A stretch of 36,814 nucleotides of DNA from Acetatifactor sp. (GCA_022511425.1 JAFLRO010000023.1:1-36814); one strand, 5' to 3'; positions 15,383-25,026 are shown, numbered from the stretch's first letter. The notes: generated by a model from the letters alone, not told the origin. Numbers and translations are program-made.

Positions 15383-17667
15383 GAGAAGGACAGGGACAAC
15401 TGGTGTTCGGACTGGACATCGGCACAAGAAGTATCGTTGGTACAGTGGGAGTCTTAACTAATGGGAAATTCCATGTGCTGGGGCAGAGAATCAGGGAGCA
15501 TGAGACCCGAGCTATGCTGGACGGACAGATTCACGATATCAACAAGGTTGGAGAAACAATCAGGATTGTGAAGGAGCAGCTGGAGGCGGATATTAACCGG
15601 AAACTGACGGAGGTCTGTATCGCAGCTGCAGGCCGTGTGCTGCGGACTGTTACCACCCACGCAGAACTGGAGTATGAGGAGGATCATGAGGTCACAGAGG
15701 AGGATATTTATTCTCTGTCCACCCTTGGCGTGGAACAGGCTTACGAGGAATTCCAGAAGAACAACGACACGGAGATAAAATTCTATTGTGTTGGCTATAC
15801 TCCCATGCGATATTATATGAATGGTTACCAGATCAGTAATCTGGAGGGACATAAAGTCAGAAGCATGGCAGTGGATCTGATTGCAACCTTATTGCCCGAT
15901 GATGTGGTGGACGGGCTATACAAGGCCGTGGAGATAGCAGGACTACATGTGGCGAATCTGACCCTGGAACCTATCGCAGCTATTCAGGTGGCTATCCCGG
16001 AGAAATTCCGGATGCTGAATATGGCTCTGGTGGACGTGGGAGCAGGTACCAGTGATATTTCAATTACCAGGGACGGCGCTATCACTGCTTACGGTATGAT
16101 ACCTGTGGCAGGCGACAGTCTGACAGAAATTCTGATTCAGCACTGTCTGGTGGATTTTGAAACCGCAGAGCGCATCAAGCGCCAGACCGGTGAGAGGGAT
16201 TCTGTAGAATACCAGGATATTATGGGTCTGACCCAAGTAATCACGGCCAGAGAGGTGGAGGAGATTCTAGCCGGAAAGGTTCAGGAGATGACAAAGCAGG
16301 TTGCCGATTGTATCCGGGAGCTAAACGGTGAGAAAGCGGTCAGCGCCGTATTTGTTGTGGGCGGCGGCGGCACCATTCCCGGCTATACGGAGCACCTGGC
16401 AAAGGAATTGGGCATTGTTAAGGAGCGCGTGGCAATCAGGGGCTCGGAGGTCATGCAGAGCATTGAATTTGAGATTGAGAATCCTCGCAGGGATTCCCTG
16501 ATGGTGACCCCTATCGGAATCTGTTTAAGCTATTATGAACAGTGCAATAACTTTATTTTTGTTGATTTTAACGGAAAGCGGGTAAAACTTTACGACAATG
16601 GCAAGCTGTCCGTGGCGGATGCAGCGGTACAGTCCGACTTTTCCAACGAGGATCTGTTCCCTAAGAGAGGACAGGCTCTGACCTTCGTAATAAACGGAAA
16701 GAGCCGCATTGTACGGGGCATCCAGGGAGAGGCGGCAGTGATTCGTGTCAACGGCGAGTCTGCGGACATCTATACCCAGGTACATAATGGTGACCGGGTG
16801 GATGTGACACCTTCTACGGCGGGCGACCCGGCTTCTCTGGAGCTTAGCAGGTTGCCTGAGCTGGCTCAGAATCTCCATGTAGTGGTGAACGGAACGAAGA
16901 TTGACCTGCCCAGGACTGCATCTGTGAACGGTAAGTTGGAAAACGAGTATTATTTGATACAGGATAACGATGATATACAGGTACAAAATTCCTACACTGT
17001 CAGAGAGATCGCAGAATTTATGGATGTGCCGCTGGGTGGCAGTATTCTGGTAAATGACACTCCTGCTAAACCGGATACCAGGGTCTATGAGAATTTTACT
17101 CTGACCTGGGATGTGAACGCGACGATCACCTACGCAGATTTAGAAGACGAGACCGAGGAGGAGGCCGCAGCACGGCGGGCAGCCAAGGAAGCAGCACGTG
17201 AAGCTGCTGAGAAGGCAGAGCGCGAAGCTGCTGAGAAAGCCTTATTACAGGCTGTGGCTGAGGCAACGGACGAAGCCGGAATACAGGGAGATGCGGGGGC
17301 AGCTATTCCTTCACAGGCTACAGATACAATCCATGCGACGGAGAACACAGTAAACACATCGGGCACAGGCAGTGAAGCAGGACTTTCAGGGAACACAGTT
17401 TCCGGCAGTGCGGATCAGTCCCAGGACAGTGTATCATCCGGACCTGTGGAAATGGCTGTGATTGTGAATAAGCTTCCTGTGACACTGAAGGGAAAGAGCA
17501 GTTATGTGTTTGTTGACGTATTCTCGTTCATCAACTTTGACTTAAAGGCTTCCGACGGACGTTCTATTGTGACGCTTTTAAATGGCAGGAACGCAGAGTA
17601 TATGGAACCGTTGAGCAGCGGTGATGTAATCGATATCTACTGGGAAGAACGTGAGAAGAAATTCTAA
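15370..17667 (+). CDS. FtsA/PilM-like actin-fold protein with long C-terminal extension
   Basis: 765 residues, far longer than FtsA (about 420). The first ~400 residues are an actin-like ATPase: phosphate-1 loop FGLDIGTRSIVGTVG, phosphate-2 loop LVDVGAGTSDISITRDG, adenosine loop VFVVGGGGTIPGYTEHLA. The next ~170 residues contain two beta-rich segments with repeated V-N-G and N-G-D motifs. A charged EAA(A/E)RAA-type helix with an imperfect 24-bp direct repeat (about 17203-17249) and a Ser/Thr/Gly-rich linker follow, and the end is a compact domain (MAVIVNKLPVTLKGK to SGDVIDIYWEE). No membrane-anchoring amphipathic helix is evident at the C-terminus. GGAGG lies 7 nt before the start, inside coaE. 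A role in division or envelope assembly is inferred from the fold only. Confidence 0.82.
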   Translation: MAGVREGQGQLVFGLDIGTRSIVGTVGVLTNGKFHVLGQRIREHETRAMLDGQIHDINKVGETIRIVKEQLEADINRKLTEVCIAAAGRVLRTVTTHAELEYEEDHEVTEEDIYSLSTLGVEQAYEEFQKNNDTEIKFYCVGYTPMRYYMNGYQISNLEGHKVRSMAVDLIATLLPDDVVDGLYKAVEIAGLHVANLTLEPIAAIQVAIPEKFRMLNMALVDVGAGTSDISITRDGAITAYGMIPVAGDSLTEILIQHCLVDFETAERIKRQTGERDSVEYQDIMGLTQVITAREVEEILAGKVQEMTKQVADCIRELNGEKAVSAVFVVGGGGTIPGYTEHLAKELGIVKERVAIRGSEVMQSIEFEIENPRRDSLMVTPIGICLSYYEQCNNFIFVDFNGKRVKLYDNGKLSVADAAVQSDFSNEDLFPKRGQALTFVINGKSRIVRGIQGEAAVIRVNGESADIYTQVHNGDRVDVTPSTAGDPASLELSRLPELAQNLHVVVNGTKIDLPRTASVNGKLENEYYLIQDNDDIQVQNSYTVREIAEFMDVPLGGSILVNDTPAKPDTRVYENFTLTWDVNATITYADLEDETEEEAAARRAAKEAAREAAEKAEREAAEKALLQAVAEATDEAGIQGDAGAAIPSQATDTIHATENTVNTSGTGSEAGLSGNTVSGSADQSQDSVSSGPVEMAVIVNKLPVTLKGKSSYVFVDVFSFINFDLKASDGRSIVTLLNGRNAEYMEPLSSGDVIDIYWEEREKKF

Positions 17668-17716
17668 GGTAGGGCATTCATCCCGGTGTAAGCTGTAGAG
17701 GGTAAGGAGTATAGGA

Positions 17717-18517
17717 ATGAGACTGTGCAGCATAGCGAGCGGAAGCAGCGGAAACTGCGTTTATATTGGCTCCGATGCCACCCATCTGCTGGTGGATGTG
17801 GGCATCAGCGGTAAGCGCACAGAGAGTGGGTTGAAAGAACTTGGGCTTACCGGGCGGGATATCGACGGTATTCTGATTACCCATGAACATGCGGATCATA
17901 TCAGTGGATTGGGGGTTTTGGCGCGGAAATATGAAATACCTATTTATGCCACGGCTGGAACTATCAAGGCTCTGAAAAAATGTTCGGGTCTGGGAGATTT
18001 GGATCATAACCTCTTTCATGAAGTGTGGGAAGATAAGAAGCTGACACTGAAAGATCTGACCATCAATCCCATGCGCATTTCCCACGATGCTGCACAGCCG
18101 GTGGGGTATCGTATTTCTTATGGAAGTAAGAAAGTAGCAGTGTGTACGGATCTTGGGGTTTACAACGATTATACAGTCGAATGCCTGAAGGGCATGGATG
18201 CCTTACTCCTGGAAGCAAACCACGATGTGAACATGCTTCAGGTGGGACCTTATCCCTATTACCTGAAACAACGGATTTTGGGAGAAAAAGGACATCTCTC
18301 CAACGAAAATTCCGGCAGACTGCTCTGCCGGATTCTCCATGACAGGCTGCAGACCGTGCTGCTGGGGCATCTCAGCAAGGAGAACAATCTGCCGGAACTG
18401 GCTTATGAATCGGTGCGGATGGAGATTGCCATGGGAGATAACCCTTATACGGCAGGGGATTTTGATATTCGTGTGGCAAAGCGCAGCGAGGTCTCGCCGG
18501 TAATACATATTGCGTAG
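17717..18517 (+). CDS. MBL-fold metallo-hydrolase, WalJ/YycJ type
   Basis: 266 residues with GTAAGGAG seven to eight bases before the ATG. The start SIASGSSGNCVYIGS and the metal motif THEHADH (residues 54-60) are characteristic of the YycJ (WalJ) branch. Further ligands lie in SHDAAQPVGYRI, CTDLGVYND (Asp), LLEANHD and LLGHLSKENN (His). WalJ-type proteins are exo- or endonuclease-like hydrolases linked to DNA repair and the WalRK cell-wall system in bacilli; there is no walRK here. It follows the FtsA-like gene after 49 bp. Confidence 0.9.
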   Translation: MRLCSIASGSSGNCVYIGSDATHLLVDVGISGKRTESGLKELGLTGRDIDGILITHEHADHISGLGVLARKYEIPIYATAGTIKALKKCSGLGDLDHNLFHEVWEDKKLTLKDLTINPMRISHDAAQPVGYRISYGSKKVAVCTDLGVYNDYTVECLKGMDALLLEANHDVNMLQVGPYPYYLKQRILGEKGHLSNENSGRLLCRILHDRLQTVLLGHLSKENNLPELAYESVRMEIAMGDNPYTAGDFDIRVAKRSEVSPVIHIA

Positions 18518-18575
18518 GGAAAGCCACTATACGATAACAAAAATATGCGCTTTATGCGCAGGAATGGAGAATCGA

Positions 18576-18848
18576 GTGAAAAGAACAATTATTACAGTAG
18601 TAGGTAAGGATACCGTGGGTATCATTGCAAAGGTATGTACTTATCTGGCAGAAAACGGTATCAATATTTTAGATATCTCACAGACCATCGTTCAGGAATA
18701 TTTCAACATGATGATGATCGTGGACACGGCAGCGACAAGTAAGCAGTTCGGCGATATGGCAGACGAACTGGCTGCACTGGGCGAAGGAATCGGCGTGGTA
18801 ATCAAATGCCAGAAGGAAGAGATATTTGACATGATGCACAGAATATAA
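18576..18848 (+). CDS. ACT domain protein, UPF0237 family
   Basis: 90 residues from the GTG at 18576, which has TGGAGA 5 nt upstream; this gives MKRTIITVVGKDTVGI and the exact family length. The ATG at 18564 has no spaced ribosome binding site. The single ACT domain (beta-alpha-beta-beta-alpha-beta) binds small ligands, often amino acids. UPF0237 genes are regularly found directly before UPF0210 genes, as here, and a shared regulatory role has been proposed but not shown. Confidence 0.92.
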   Translation: MKRTIITVVGKDTVGIIAKVCTYLAENGINILDISQTIVQEYFNMMMIVDTAATSKQFGDMADELAALGEGIGVVIKCQKEEIFDMMHRI

Positions 18849-18895
18849 TGTCCGCGAAGGGCAGAGTCAAGTGGCTAAATACACAGATGCCGAGC

Positions 18896-18975
18896 TCGCT
18901 CGAGCAGATGTGTGTTTAGACATTTGACGAGCGAAGCGAACCCGGAAAACCGTAGGTTTTTCGGGTCTATACCCG
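18896..18975 (+). ncRNA. Tandem hairpins with a mutually exclusive stem between ACT and UPF0210 genes
   Basis: Hairpin 1: TCGCTCG (18896-18902) pairs with CGAGCGA (18928-18934), with an inner CAGATG/CATTTG stem (one G-U). Hairpin 2: ACCCGGAAAAC (18940-18950) pairs with GTTTTTCGGGT (18956-18966) over a 5-nt loop, with one G-U pair. The 3' part of hairpin 2, CGGGT (18962-18966), can instead pair with ACCCG (18971-18975), so the two structures exclude each other. No T run follows. This could be a structured leader, a processing site or a repeat element; no known riboswitch class was recognised. Confidence 0.5.
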
Positions 18976-18982
18976 TAACTTG

Positions 18983-18991
18983 TGGTACAAT
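18983..18991 (+). promoter_or_regulatory. Extended -10 promoter candidate for the UPF0210 gene
   Basis: TGG-TACAAT fits an extended -10 element 33 bp before the start codon. No good -35 is present, and that region is occupied by the alternative hairpin arm. If real, transcripts would start downstream of the hairpins. Confidence 0.35.
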
Positions 18992-19023
18992 GCAATATAG
19001 CGGAGAAAGAGCTGGGGATTATT

Positions 19024-20388
19024 ATGATCAATATATTCGAAGTTGTCGAGACGAACAAGATGATTGAGGAAGAGAACCTGGATGTGCGGACTATTACTCT
19101 GGGAATCAGCTTGTTGGACTGCATCGATTCTGATTTGAATCGGTTGAATGAGAAGATTTACAACAAGATTTATGATGCTGCAAAAGATTTGGTAATGACA
19201 GGAGAGGAGATATCCCGGGAGTTTGGTATTCCAATTGTGAATAAACGAATCTCCCTTACTCCCATTGCCCTGGTAGGCGGGGCAGCCTGCAAGACGAAAG
19301 AGGATTTCGCCTCCATTGCAGCTACTTTGGATCGTGTGGCAAAGGACGTAGGTGTGAATTTTATCGGCGGTTATTCTGCTTTGGTGAGCAAGGGTATGAC
19401 TCCGGCTGATGAATTGCTGATCCGTTCCATTCCGCTGGCTCTGTCCACCACAGAGCGGGTATGTAGTTCTGTAAACCTGGGCTCCACCCGAACCGGCATT
19501 AACATGGATGCTGTGAAGCTCATGGGAGAGATTATCAAAGAGACGGCAGAATACACTAAAAATGAGGATTCATTGGGATGTGCAAAGCTTGTTGTTTTCT
19601 GCAATGCGCCTGACGACAATCCCTTTATGGCCGGCGCTTTTCACGGTGTTACGGAGACGGACAAGGTCATCAATGTTGGAGTCAGTGGTCCCGGCGTGGT
19701 CAAGACTGCCTTAGAGCAGGTTCGTGGCGAAAATTTTGAGGTGCTATGCGAAACTATCAAGAAGACTGCTTTTAAGGTAACCCGTGTGGGGCAATTAGTC
19801 GCAAAGGAAGCCTCCAGACTGTTGGGTGTGCCTTTTGGCATTGTAGATCTGTCTCTTGCTCCTACTCCGGCGGTGGGAGACAGCGTAGCTGATATTCTAT
19901 GTGAGATAGGGCTTGAATATGCCGGAGCTCCCGGTACCACGGCCGCTTTGGCTCTTTTGAACGATCAGGTGAAAAAAGGTGGTGTCATGGCATCTTCTTA
20001 TGTTGGGGGATTAAGCGGCGCATTTATCCCTGTCAGCGAGGACCAGGGCATGATCGATGCGGTAAAAGCAGGAGCCCTGACTTTGGAGAAGTTAGAAGCA
20101 ATGACCTGTGTATGCTCCGTGGGTCTGGATATGATTGCTGTGCCCGGCGACACAAAAGCTACAACCATTTCCGGTATCATCGCCGATGAGATGGCCATCG
20201 GTATGGTGAACCAGAAGACGACTGCGGTGCGACTGATTCCCGTAATTGGCAAGGGAGTGGGAGAGACCGTGGAATTTGGCGGCCTTTTGGGATATGCTCC
20301 CATTATGCCCGTGAATCAATTCTCCTGCGATGCCTTTGTGAACCGGGGAGGAAGGATTCCCGCGCCTATTCACAGTTTTAAGAATTAA
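19024..20388 (+). CDS. UPF0210 (DUF711) family, PFL-like protein
   Basis: 454 residues from the ATG at 19024 ([20 protein letters not shown]), the family length; an upstream in-frame ATG at 18982 would add 14 non-conserved residues and overlaps the promoter-like element. Conserved family stretches include [57 protein letters not shown] and [15 protein letters not shown]. Crystal structures place DUF711 near the pyruvate formate-lyase fold, but no glycyl-radical site is evident and the reaction is unknown. Pairing with the ACT gene upstream is widely conserved. It converges on tmcAL. Confidence 0.93.
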   Translation: MINIFEVVETNKMIEEENLDVRTITLGISLLDCIDSDLNRLNEKIYNKIYDAAKDLVMTGEEISREFGIPIVNKRISLTPIALVGGAACKTKEDFASIAATLDRVAKDVGVNFIGGYSALVSKGMTPADELLIRSIPLALSTTERVCSSVNLGSTRTGINMDAVKLMGEIIKETAEYTKNEDSLGCAKLVVFCNAPDDNPFMAGAFHGVTETDKVINVGVSGPGVVKTALEQVRGENFEVLCETIKKTAFKVTRVGQLVAKEASRLLGVPFGIVDLSLAPTPAVGDSVADILCEIGLEYAGAPGTTAALALLNDQVKKGGVMASSYVGGLSGAFIPVSEDQGMIDAVKAGALTLEKLEAMTCVCSVGLDMIAVPGDTKATTISGIIADEMAIGMVNQKTTAVRLIPVIGKGVGETVEFGGLLGYAPIMPVNQFSCDAFVNRGGRIPAPIHSFKN

Positions 20389-20425
20389 CCCGATAATAAA
20401 TTATTAACAACCACAAATAACCATT

Positions 20426-20443
20426 AATAAACCATGGTTTATT
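20426..20443. repeat. 18-bp perfect palindrome between convergent genes
   Basis: AATAAACCATGGTTTATT is a perfect palindrome in the 82-bp AT-rich gap between the UPF0210 and tmcAL stops. It has no loop and no clear T run, so termination is uncertain; it may help end transcription from both sides or bind a dimeric protein. Confidence 0.5.
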
Positions 20444-20470
20444 CTTAACGATAGATTTGGAAAGAACTGA

Positions 20471-21706
20471 TTAAATAATAACCAATGGCGTTGCAATCTC
20501 ATTGGCTGGAGTATGGCTTGACTTGCGGGCGGTAATCCCATTATAAATCTGGCTGATGCGGATATCTTGATTCAGCATATCCCTGGCGGATTTATCCAAC
20601 AGCTCGTCGGCATCTGCCAGCTTTGTCAACAAAGGGATGGCGGAATGTTCCTTGATTTCGCTCAGGAGAGGGGAAGACATTTTACGGAAGCCAAGAACCC
20701 GTGCATAGAGCGCAGTGCCCAGGACATTTGCCTCGTCCATATCTGCCTTCTTGATATTCAGCATGATATGGAGCAGACAGCGACTGATGCGGGTGTAGGT
20801 CATCTCCTTGGTCTTTAACAAATCACAAAAACTATCAAATCCTCTGAATTCGTCCAGACGGGCCTTGATTCTATCGGACAGATCTGAGGATACATCCAGA
20901 TATTTGTCATATCCATGTTCTTTTTCCATAACCAGTTTGTAATAAAGAATATCAGAAAAACCGTTGCTGCGTACCAGACCGGTTTTTGCCAGCTGCTCGG
21001 AAAGGACTCTTGCGGCTTCCTCCGGCATGTTATTTTTTAAAAAACTGTCATCTGTTCCCGCATAAAGAGCTTGGCGGATAGCCAGGGCGGAACAGTCATT
21101 TTTTTCGGGCAGACGACTGTGATATCCGGCGCCTGTTCGCTGGACGGTGACAGGATTCAGTGTACTTTTACTACGAATAATTGCTTTTATGTACTCAATG
21201 CCTAAGATGTTATTGGGCGAGGAAAAAACATTTTTGTGCTGGCCAAGGAAGGGATAGTTCTGGATCAATGCTTCATTGCGGGCATTAGGGTAGGAGAGGC
21301 CCTGACGTAAGTAACGTTTCAGCGATTGAGAGTAGGCTTTGGGCTCCTCTGCCAGGATTTCTGCAATTTGCTGCAGTAACTGTGCATCTCCGCACTCACT
21401 TCCAAAGCACAGATCAGTAACCACATTCAATTTATTCAACAGAGCTACAGCTCCTGTTGCAAAGAATTCCGCACTGGCAGTTGCATAGAGGGCAGGAAGT
21501 TCCAAAACCAAGTCGGCGCCGTTTAAGAGCGCCATCTCAGCACGCCTAAATTTGTCTACGAGGGCAGGTGCGCCACGCTGTACAAAGTTTCCGCTCATGA
21601 CAATCACAGTGTATTCAGCATCCGTGCGGCGAAGAGATTCTGTCAGATGGTATCTGTGGCCATTGTGGAATGGATTGTATTCTGCGATTATTCCGTTAAT
21701 TCTCAT
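20471..21706 (-). CDS. tmcAL: tRNA(Met) cytidine acetate ligase
   Basis: 411 residues. The N-terminus MRINGIIAEYNPFHNGHRYHL carries the nucleotidyltransferase HxGH motif (HNGH), followed by VIVMSGNFVQRGAPALVDKF and LVLELP, as in B. subtilis TmcAL (formerly YlbM). The enzyme activates acetate with ATP to make N4-acetylcytidine at the wobble position of elongator tRNA-Met. It is the only minus-strand gene in this part of the window, convergent with UPF0210 and divergent from pta. The start has a purine-rich GGAGAAGGAAGG site. It sits beside pta-ackA, which make acetate, its substrate, but a functional link is only a suggestion. Confidence 0.94.
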   Translation of the reverse strand: MRINGIIAEYNPFHNGHRYHLTESLRRTDAEYTVIVMSGNFVQRGAPALVDKFRRAEMALLNGADLVLELPALYATASAEFFATGAVALLNKLNVVTDLCFGSECGDAQLLQQIAEILAEEPKAYSQSLKRYLRQGLSYPNARNEALIQNYPFLGQHKNVFSSPNNILGIEYIKAIIRSKSTLNPVTVQRTGAGYHSRLPEKNDCSALAIRQALYAGTDDSFLKNNMPEEAARVLSEQLAKTGLVRSNGFSDILYYKLVMEKEHGYDKYLDVSSDLSDRIKARLDEFRGFDSFCDLLKTKEMTYTRISRCLLHIMLNIKKADMDEANVLGTALYARVLGFRKMSSPLLSEIKEHSAIPLLTKLADADELLDKSARDMLNQDIRISQIYNGITARKSSHTPANEIATPLVII

Positions 21707-21748
21707 ATGCCTTCCTTCTCCTTGTGCACGTAATTTCGTTTATATATA

Positions 21749-21776
21749 TTGACAAACAATGTGAAAAAAATAACAT
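21749..21776 (+). promoter_or_regulatory. Upstream promoter candidate for pta-ackA
   Basis: TTGACA (21749-21754), a 16-bp spacer and TAACAT (21771-21776). The cre site begins 5 bp after it, where bound CcpA would block it. Confidence 0.4.
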
Positions 21777-21780
21777 GATG

Positions 21781-21794
21781 TGAAAGCGTTTACA
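21781..21794. promoter_or_regulatory. CcpA catabolite-responsive element (cre)
   Basis: TGAAAGCGTTTACA fits the cre consensus TGWAANCGNTNWCA at every position, and it also fits on the reverse strand. It lies in the shared upstream region of pta-ackA and tmcAL. In B. subtilis, CcpA activates pta and ackA from upstream cre sites, so carbon-source control of acetate overflow is the natural reading. The position relative to the promoters here allows either repression of the upstream promoter or activation at a distance. Confidence 0.75.
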
Positions 21795-21875
21795 TGGGCT
21801 TTGCTGAAAGGGAAAAAAGGAATGCAGAAATTGAACTGTGTACTTGAAAATATACAAATTAACGCATATTTTCCC

Positions 21876-21904
21876 TTGTGCCCTGTCCATATATTTAGTA
21901 TAAT
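21876..21904 (+). promoter_or_regulatory. Main promoter candidate for pta-ackA
   Basis: TTGTGC (21876-21881), a 17-bp spacer and TATAAT (21899-21904), about 96 bp upstream of the pta start and downstream of the cre site. Confidence 0.5.
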
Positions 21905-21999
21905 ATAAATAACGCCATTTGTTAAGTAAAATTCTGGCAAAGGTGTAATTTTTATAATACTGGTAAATGCGGGGGAACCGCCGGAAAGGAGAATGGGGT

Positions 22000-23001
22000 A
22001 TGTCGTATATTGATCTTATCAAGGAGAGAGCAAGGCTTGACAAAAAGACGATAGTGTTACCGGAATCCAACGATAAGAGGACTCTGATTGCTGCAGCCAG
22101 GATCGTGGAAGAAGGTATTGCCGACATCATCATGGTGGGCAATGAGGAAAAGATCATGGATGGTGCAGGCTGGCTGGAGGTAGACCTGACCGGTGTGACA
22201 GTTGTCAATCCCGCCAATACGCCTAAACTGGATGAGTATGTGAATATTTTGTATGAGACCAGGAAGGCCAAGGGAATGACCGAGGAGGCTGCAAGAGAAA
22301 TTCTGTTGAACGATTACCTGACTTTTGGCATTGTGATGGTGAAGGCCAACGATGCAGACGGCATGGTGGCAGGAGCCTGTCATTCGACAGCAGACACTCT
22401 GCGTCCGGCGTTGCAGATTTTAAAGACCGCGCCAGGCGTCAAGCTCGTTTCCGCATTTTTCGTTATGGATACCCAGTTCAAGGAGCAGGGAGAGAATGGT
22501 ACATTCCTGTTTGCCGACTGCGGATTGAATCAAGATCCCACTGCGGAAGAACTGGCTGCGATTGCTGAATCTTCCTCAAGAAGTTTCAAGTCTCTGGTTG
22601 GACCTAAGCCTGTGATTGCTATGCTGAGCCATTCTACCAAGGGCAGTGCAAAGCACGAGATGGTGGATAAGGTAGTGGAAGCCACCAGAATTGCACAAGA
22701 GCAATACCCTCATCTGACCCTGGACGGTGAACTTCAGCTGGATGCAGCGCTTGTACCCGGAGTGGCAAAGTCAAAGTCTCCCGGAAGCCCTGTTGGCGGT
22801 CATGCAAATGTACTGATCTTCCCGAACCTGGACGCAGGTAATATCGGGTATAAGCTGGTGCAGAGACTGGGCGGTGCAGAGGCATACGGCCCCATGCTTC
22901 AGGGTATTGCAAAGCCCGTGAACGATCTGTCAAGAGGCTGTTCCTGGCAGGATATTGTTGGTGTGGTAGCCCTGACGGCAGTACAGGCACAGTTAGTTTA
23001 G
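22000..23001 (+). CDS. pta: Phosphate acetyltransferase
   Basis: 333 residues, the usual length of the short, single-domain Pta. The start ATG at 22000 follows GGAAAGGAGAATGGGGT; the ATG at 21967 lies before this site and is rejected. Family motifs: [70 protein letters not shown] and [27 protein letters not shown]. It converts acetyl-CoA and phosphate to acetyl phosphate and CoA. ackA follows after 94 bp, so the two genes make the acetate/ATP branch of fermentation. Confidence 0.97.
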   Translation: MSYIDLIKERARLDKKTIVLPESNDKRTLIAAARIVEEGIADIIMVGNEEKIMDGAGWLEVDLTGVTVVNPANTPKLDEYVNILYETRKAKGMTEEAAREILLNDYLTFGIVMVKANDADGMVAGACHSTADTLRPALQILKTAPGVKLVSAFFVMDTQFKEQGENGTFLFADCGLNQDPTAEELAAIAESSSRSFKSLVGPKPVIAMLSHSTKGSAKHEMVDKVVEATRIAQEQYPHLTLDGELQLDAALVPGVAKSKSPGSPVGGHANVLIFPNLDAGNIGYKLVQRLGGAEAYGPMLQGIAKPVNDLSRGCSWQDIVGVVALTAVQAQLV

Positions 23002-23095
23002 TGTTATTTTGCCTATAACTACCATAACTACCGATTTACATTCGGATAAGAACCCAAATTGTAAGACTATAAAAACTGAAAGGAAATTAACTCCC

Positions 23096-24289
23096 ATGAA
23101 AGTATTAGTAATCAACTGCGGCAGTTCATCTCTTAAATTCCAGCTCATTGATTCCGAATCCGAGCAGTGCCTGGCAAAGGGCCTCTGTGAGAGAATCGGT
23201 ATTGAGGGCAGCATGATTACATACTCCCCTGAAGGCGGAGAGAAGGAGAAGACCGAGACTCCTATGCCTGATCATACTGAAGCTATCCGTCTGGTGCTGG
23301 AAGCTCTGACCAACCCCAAGACCGGTGTGGTGAAGAGCCTGGACGAGATTGGTGCTGTAGGCCATCGCGTAGTGCATGGCGGCGAGAAATTTGCGGAATC
23401 CGTTGTGATTGATGAAAATGTTATGAAGGCAGTGGAGGAGTGCAACGACCTTGCGCCCTTACATAATCCTGCCAACCTGATTGGTATCAACGCATGCAAA
23501 AAGCTGATGCCGACCACACCTATGGTGGCAGTGTTCGACACCGCTTTCCATCAGACTATGCCTGAGGAGGCTTACATGTATGGCCTGCCCTATGAGTATT
23601 ACCAGAAGTACAAGATTAGGCGCTATGGCTTCCACGGTACCAGCCATTCCTATGTTTCCAAGAGGGCTGCAGAGGTGTTGGGGAAGAAGTATGAGGATCT
23701 GAAAATCATCGTTTGCCATCTTGGCAATGGTGCCAGTATCTCCGCTGTTAAGAACGGAAAGTGCATTGACACCTCCATGGGTCTCACTCCGCTGGAAGGG
23801 CTGATCATGGGAACCCGTTCCGGTGATATCGACCCCGCCATTATCGAGTTTATCGCTCACAAGGAGGGCAAGAGCATCGATGAGATTATGAGCGTACTGA
23901 ACAAGAAGTCAGGCGTGCTGGGTCTCTCCGAAAATCTTTCTTCTGATTTCCGCGACCTGGAGGAGGCTTACAATAAGGGGGATGCCAAAGGCATTCGCAC
24001 CATCAAAACCTTCTGTTACAGAGTGGCTAAGTACATCGGCGCTTATGTGGCGGCAATGAACGGTGTGGATGTAATCTGCTTCACCGCAGGTGTGGGCGAG
24101 AATGCAGCACTGGTGCGCACCTCCGTCTGCGAGTATCTGGGCTACCTGGGTATTACCCTGGATCAGGACGCAAATCACAAGCGTGGTGAGGATATCGCTA
24201 TCTCCACCCCCGACAGCAAGACTACCGTGATGGTGATTCCCACCAACGAGGAGCTTGCCATCGCAAGAGAGACTGTGAGACTGGTATAG
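23096..24289 (+). CDS. ackA: Acetate kinase
   Basis: 397 residues from the ATG at 23096 ([19 protein letters not shown], the ASKHA phosphate-binding start); a TTG further upstream has no support. AAAGGAAA precedes it at a rather long spacing. Other signatures: [24 protein letters not shown] (catalytic region with His), [32 protein letters not shown] and [13 protein letters not shown]. It makes acetate and ATP from acetyl phosphate and ADP. Codon use is strongly biased to the preferred codons compared with its neighbours, as expected for a highly expressed gene. Confidence 0.97.
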   Translation: MKVLVINCGSSSLKFQLIDSESEQCLAKGLCERIGIEGSMITYSPEGGEKEKTETPMPDHTEAIRLVLEALTNPKTGVVKSLDEIGAVGHRVVHGGEKFAESVVIDENVMKAVEECNDLAPLHNPANLIGINACKKLMPTTPMVAVFDTAFHQTMPEEAYMYGLPYEYYQKYKIRRYGFHGTSHSYVSKRAAEVLGKKYEDLKIIVCHLGNGASISAVKNGKCIDTSMGLTPLEGLIMGTRSGDIDPAIIEFIAHKEGKSIDEIMSVLNKKSGVLGLSENLSSDFRDLEEAYNKGDAKGIRTIKTFCYRVAKYIGAYVAAMNGVDVICFTAGVGENAALVRTSVCEYLGYLGITLDQDANHKRGEDIAISTPDSKTTVMVIPTNEELAIARETVRLV

Positions 24290-24313
24290 AGAAGAAGCAG
24301 ATATTATTCTGTA

Positions 24314-24357
24314 AAATCCCCTGGAGGTCAGATTATCAAGCCGCTTTCAGGGGATTT
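24314..24357 (+). terminator. First stem-loop after ackA
   Basis: AAATCCCCTG (24314-24323) pairs with CAGGGGATTT (24348-24357) across a 24-nt loop. The T run is short, so it may protect the mRNA 3' end or assist the stronger terminator that follows. Confidence 0.5.
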
Positions 24358-24373
24358 CTTATATGATTGCAGG

Positions 24374-24405
24374 GGATTCATCGGAAGGACTGATGAATCC
24401 TTTTT
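24374..24405 (+). terminator. Strong rho-independent terminator of pta-ackA
   Basis: GGATTCATC (24374-24382) pairs perfectly with GATGAATCC (24392-24400) over a 9-nt loop, followed directly by TTTTT. Confidence 0.9.
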
Positions 24406-24504
24406 GATTACACTGACTATCCTTTTATTGTTCATAATCGTTATAAAGATAGAAAGCGCTTTTGAAACTTAGTAAACACTTGTGGAAGGGAGGAAAACAC
24501 GGGT

Positions 24505-25026
24505 ATGGAGTCTGACTCGGATTTTCTGCTTGTACAAAAAATGCGTATGGGAGATGAGACAGCTCTGGAAGAGTTTGTCGTTAAATACTATCCCAGAATA
24601 CACAAGTATTGTCAACTACATATAGACGACTACGATTATGCAGAAGATATGACCCAGGAGACTTTTGTCCGGTTTTTCCGAACACTGAACCAATATCGGC
24701 ATTACGGAAAGGCGGTGAATTATCTGTATGTAATTGCGGGAAATGTGTGTATTGATTATCACAGGAAAAAGAAGGAAATTCCATTGGAGGAATTACCGGA
24801 TATTCCAGACCGGAAGACAGATAACTTGGACATGCAAATTGAAGTTCGGACTGCGTTGGAAAGTTTGACAGATGATTTGAGAGAAGTGGCTGTTCTTTAT
24901 TTCATCCAGGAGCAAAAGCAAAAGGATATTGCTAAAATACTTGGAATAAGCCTTCCGCTCGTAAAATACAGAATACGAAGAGCGAGGGAAATGTTGTCCG
25001 CTTATTTCAAAGAGGAATGGTCTTGA
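24505..25026 (+). CDS. ECF-type RNA polymerase sigma factor
   Basis: 173 residues. Region 2 spans about residues 20-85 (EEFVVKYYPRIHKYC, DYAEDMTQETFVRFF) and region 4 about residues 115-170 (LTDDLREVAVLYFIQEQKQKDIAKILG, then the helix-turn-helix ISLPLVKYRIRRAREML). There is no region 3, as is normal for group IV sigma factors. GGGAGG lies upstream at about 12 nt. The three following genes encode a membrane protein and an ABC transporter, the layout of the B. subtilis sigY operon, where the sigma factor controls its own operon. No sequence with a clear GAAAC/CGTC pair was found upstream. Confidence 0.93.
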   Translation: MESDSDFLLVQKMRMGDETALEEFVVKYYPRIHKYCQLHIDDYDYAEDMTQETFVRFFRTLNQYRHYGKAVNYLYVIAGNVCIDYHRKKKEIPLEELPDIPDRKTDNLDMQIEVRTALESLTDDLREVAVLYFIQEQKQKDIAKILGISLPLVKYRIRRAREMLSAYFKEEWS

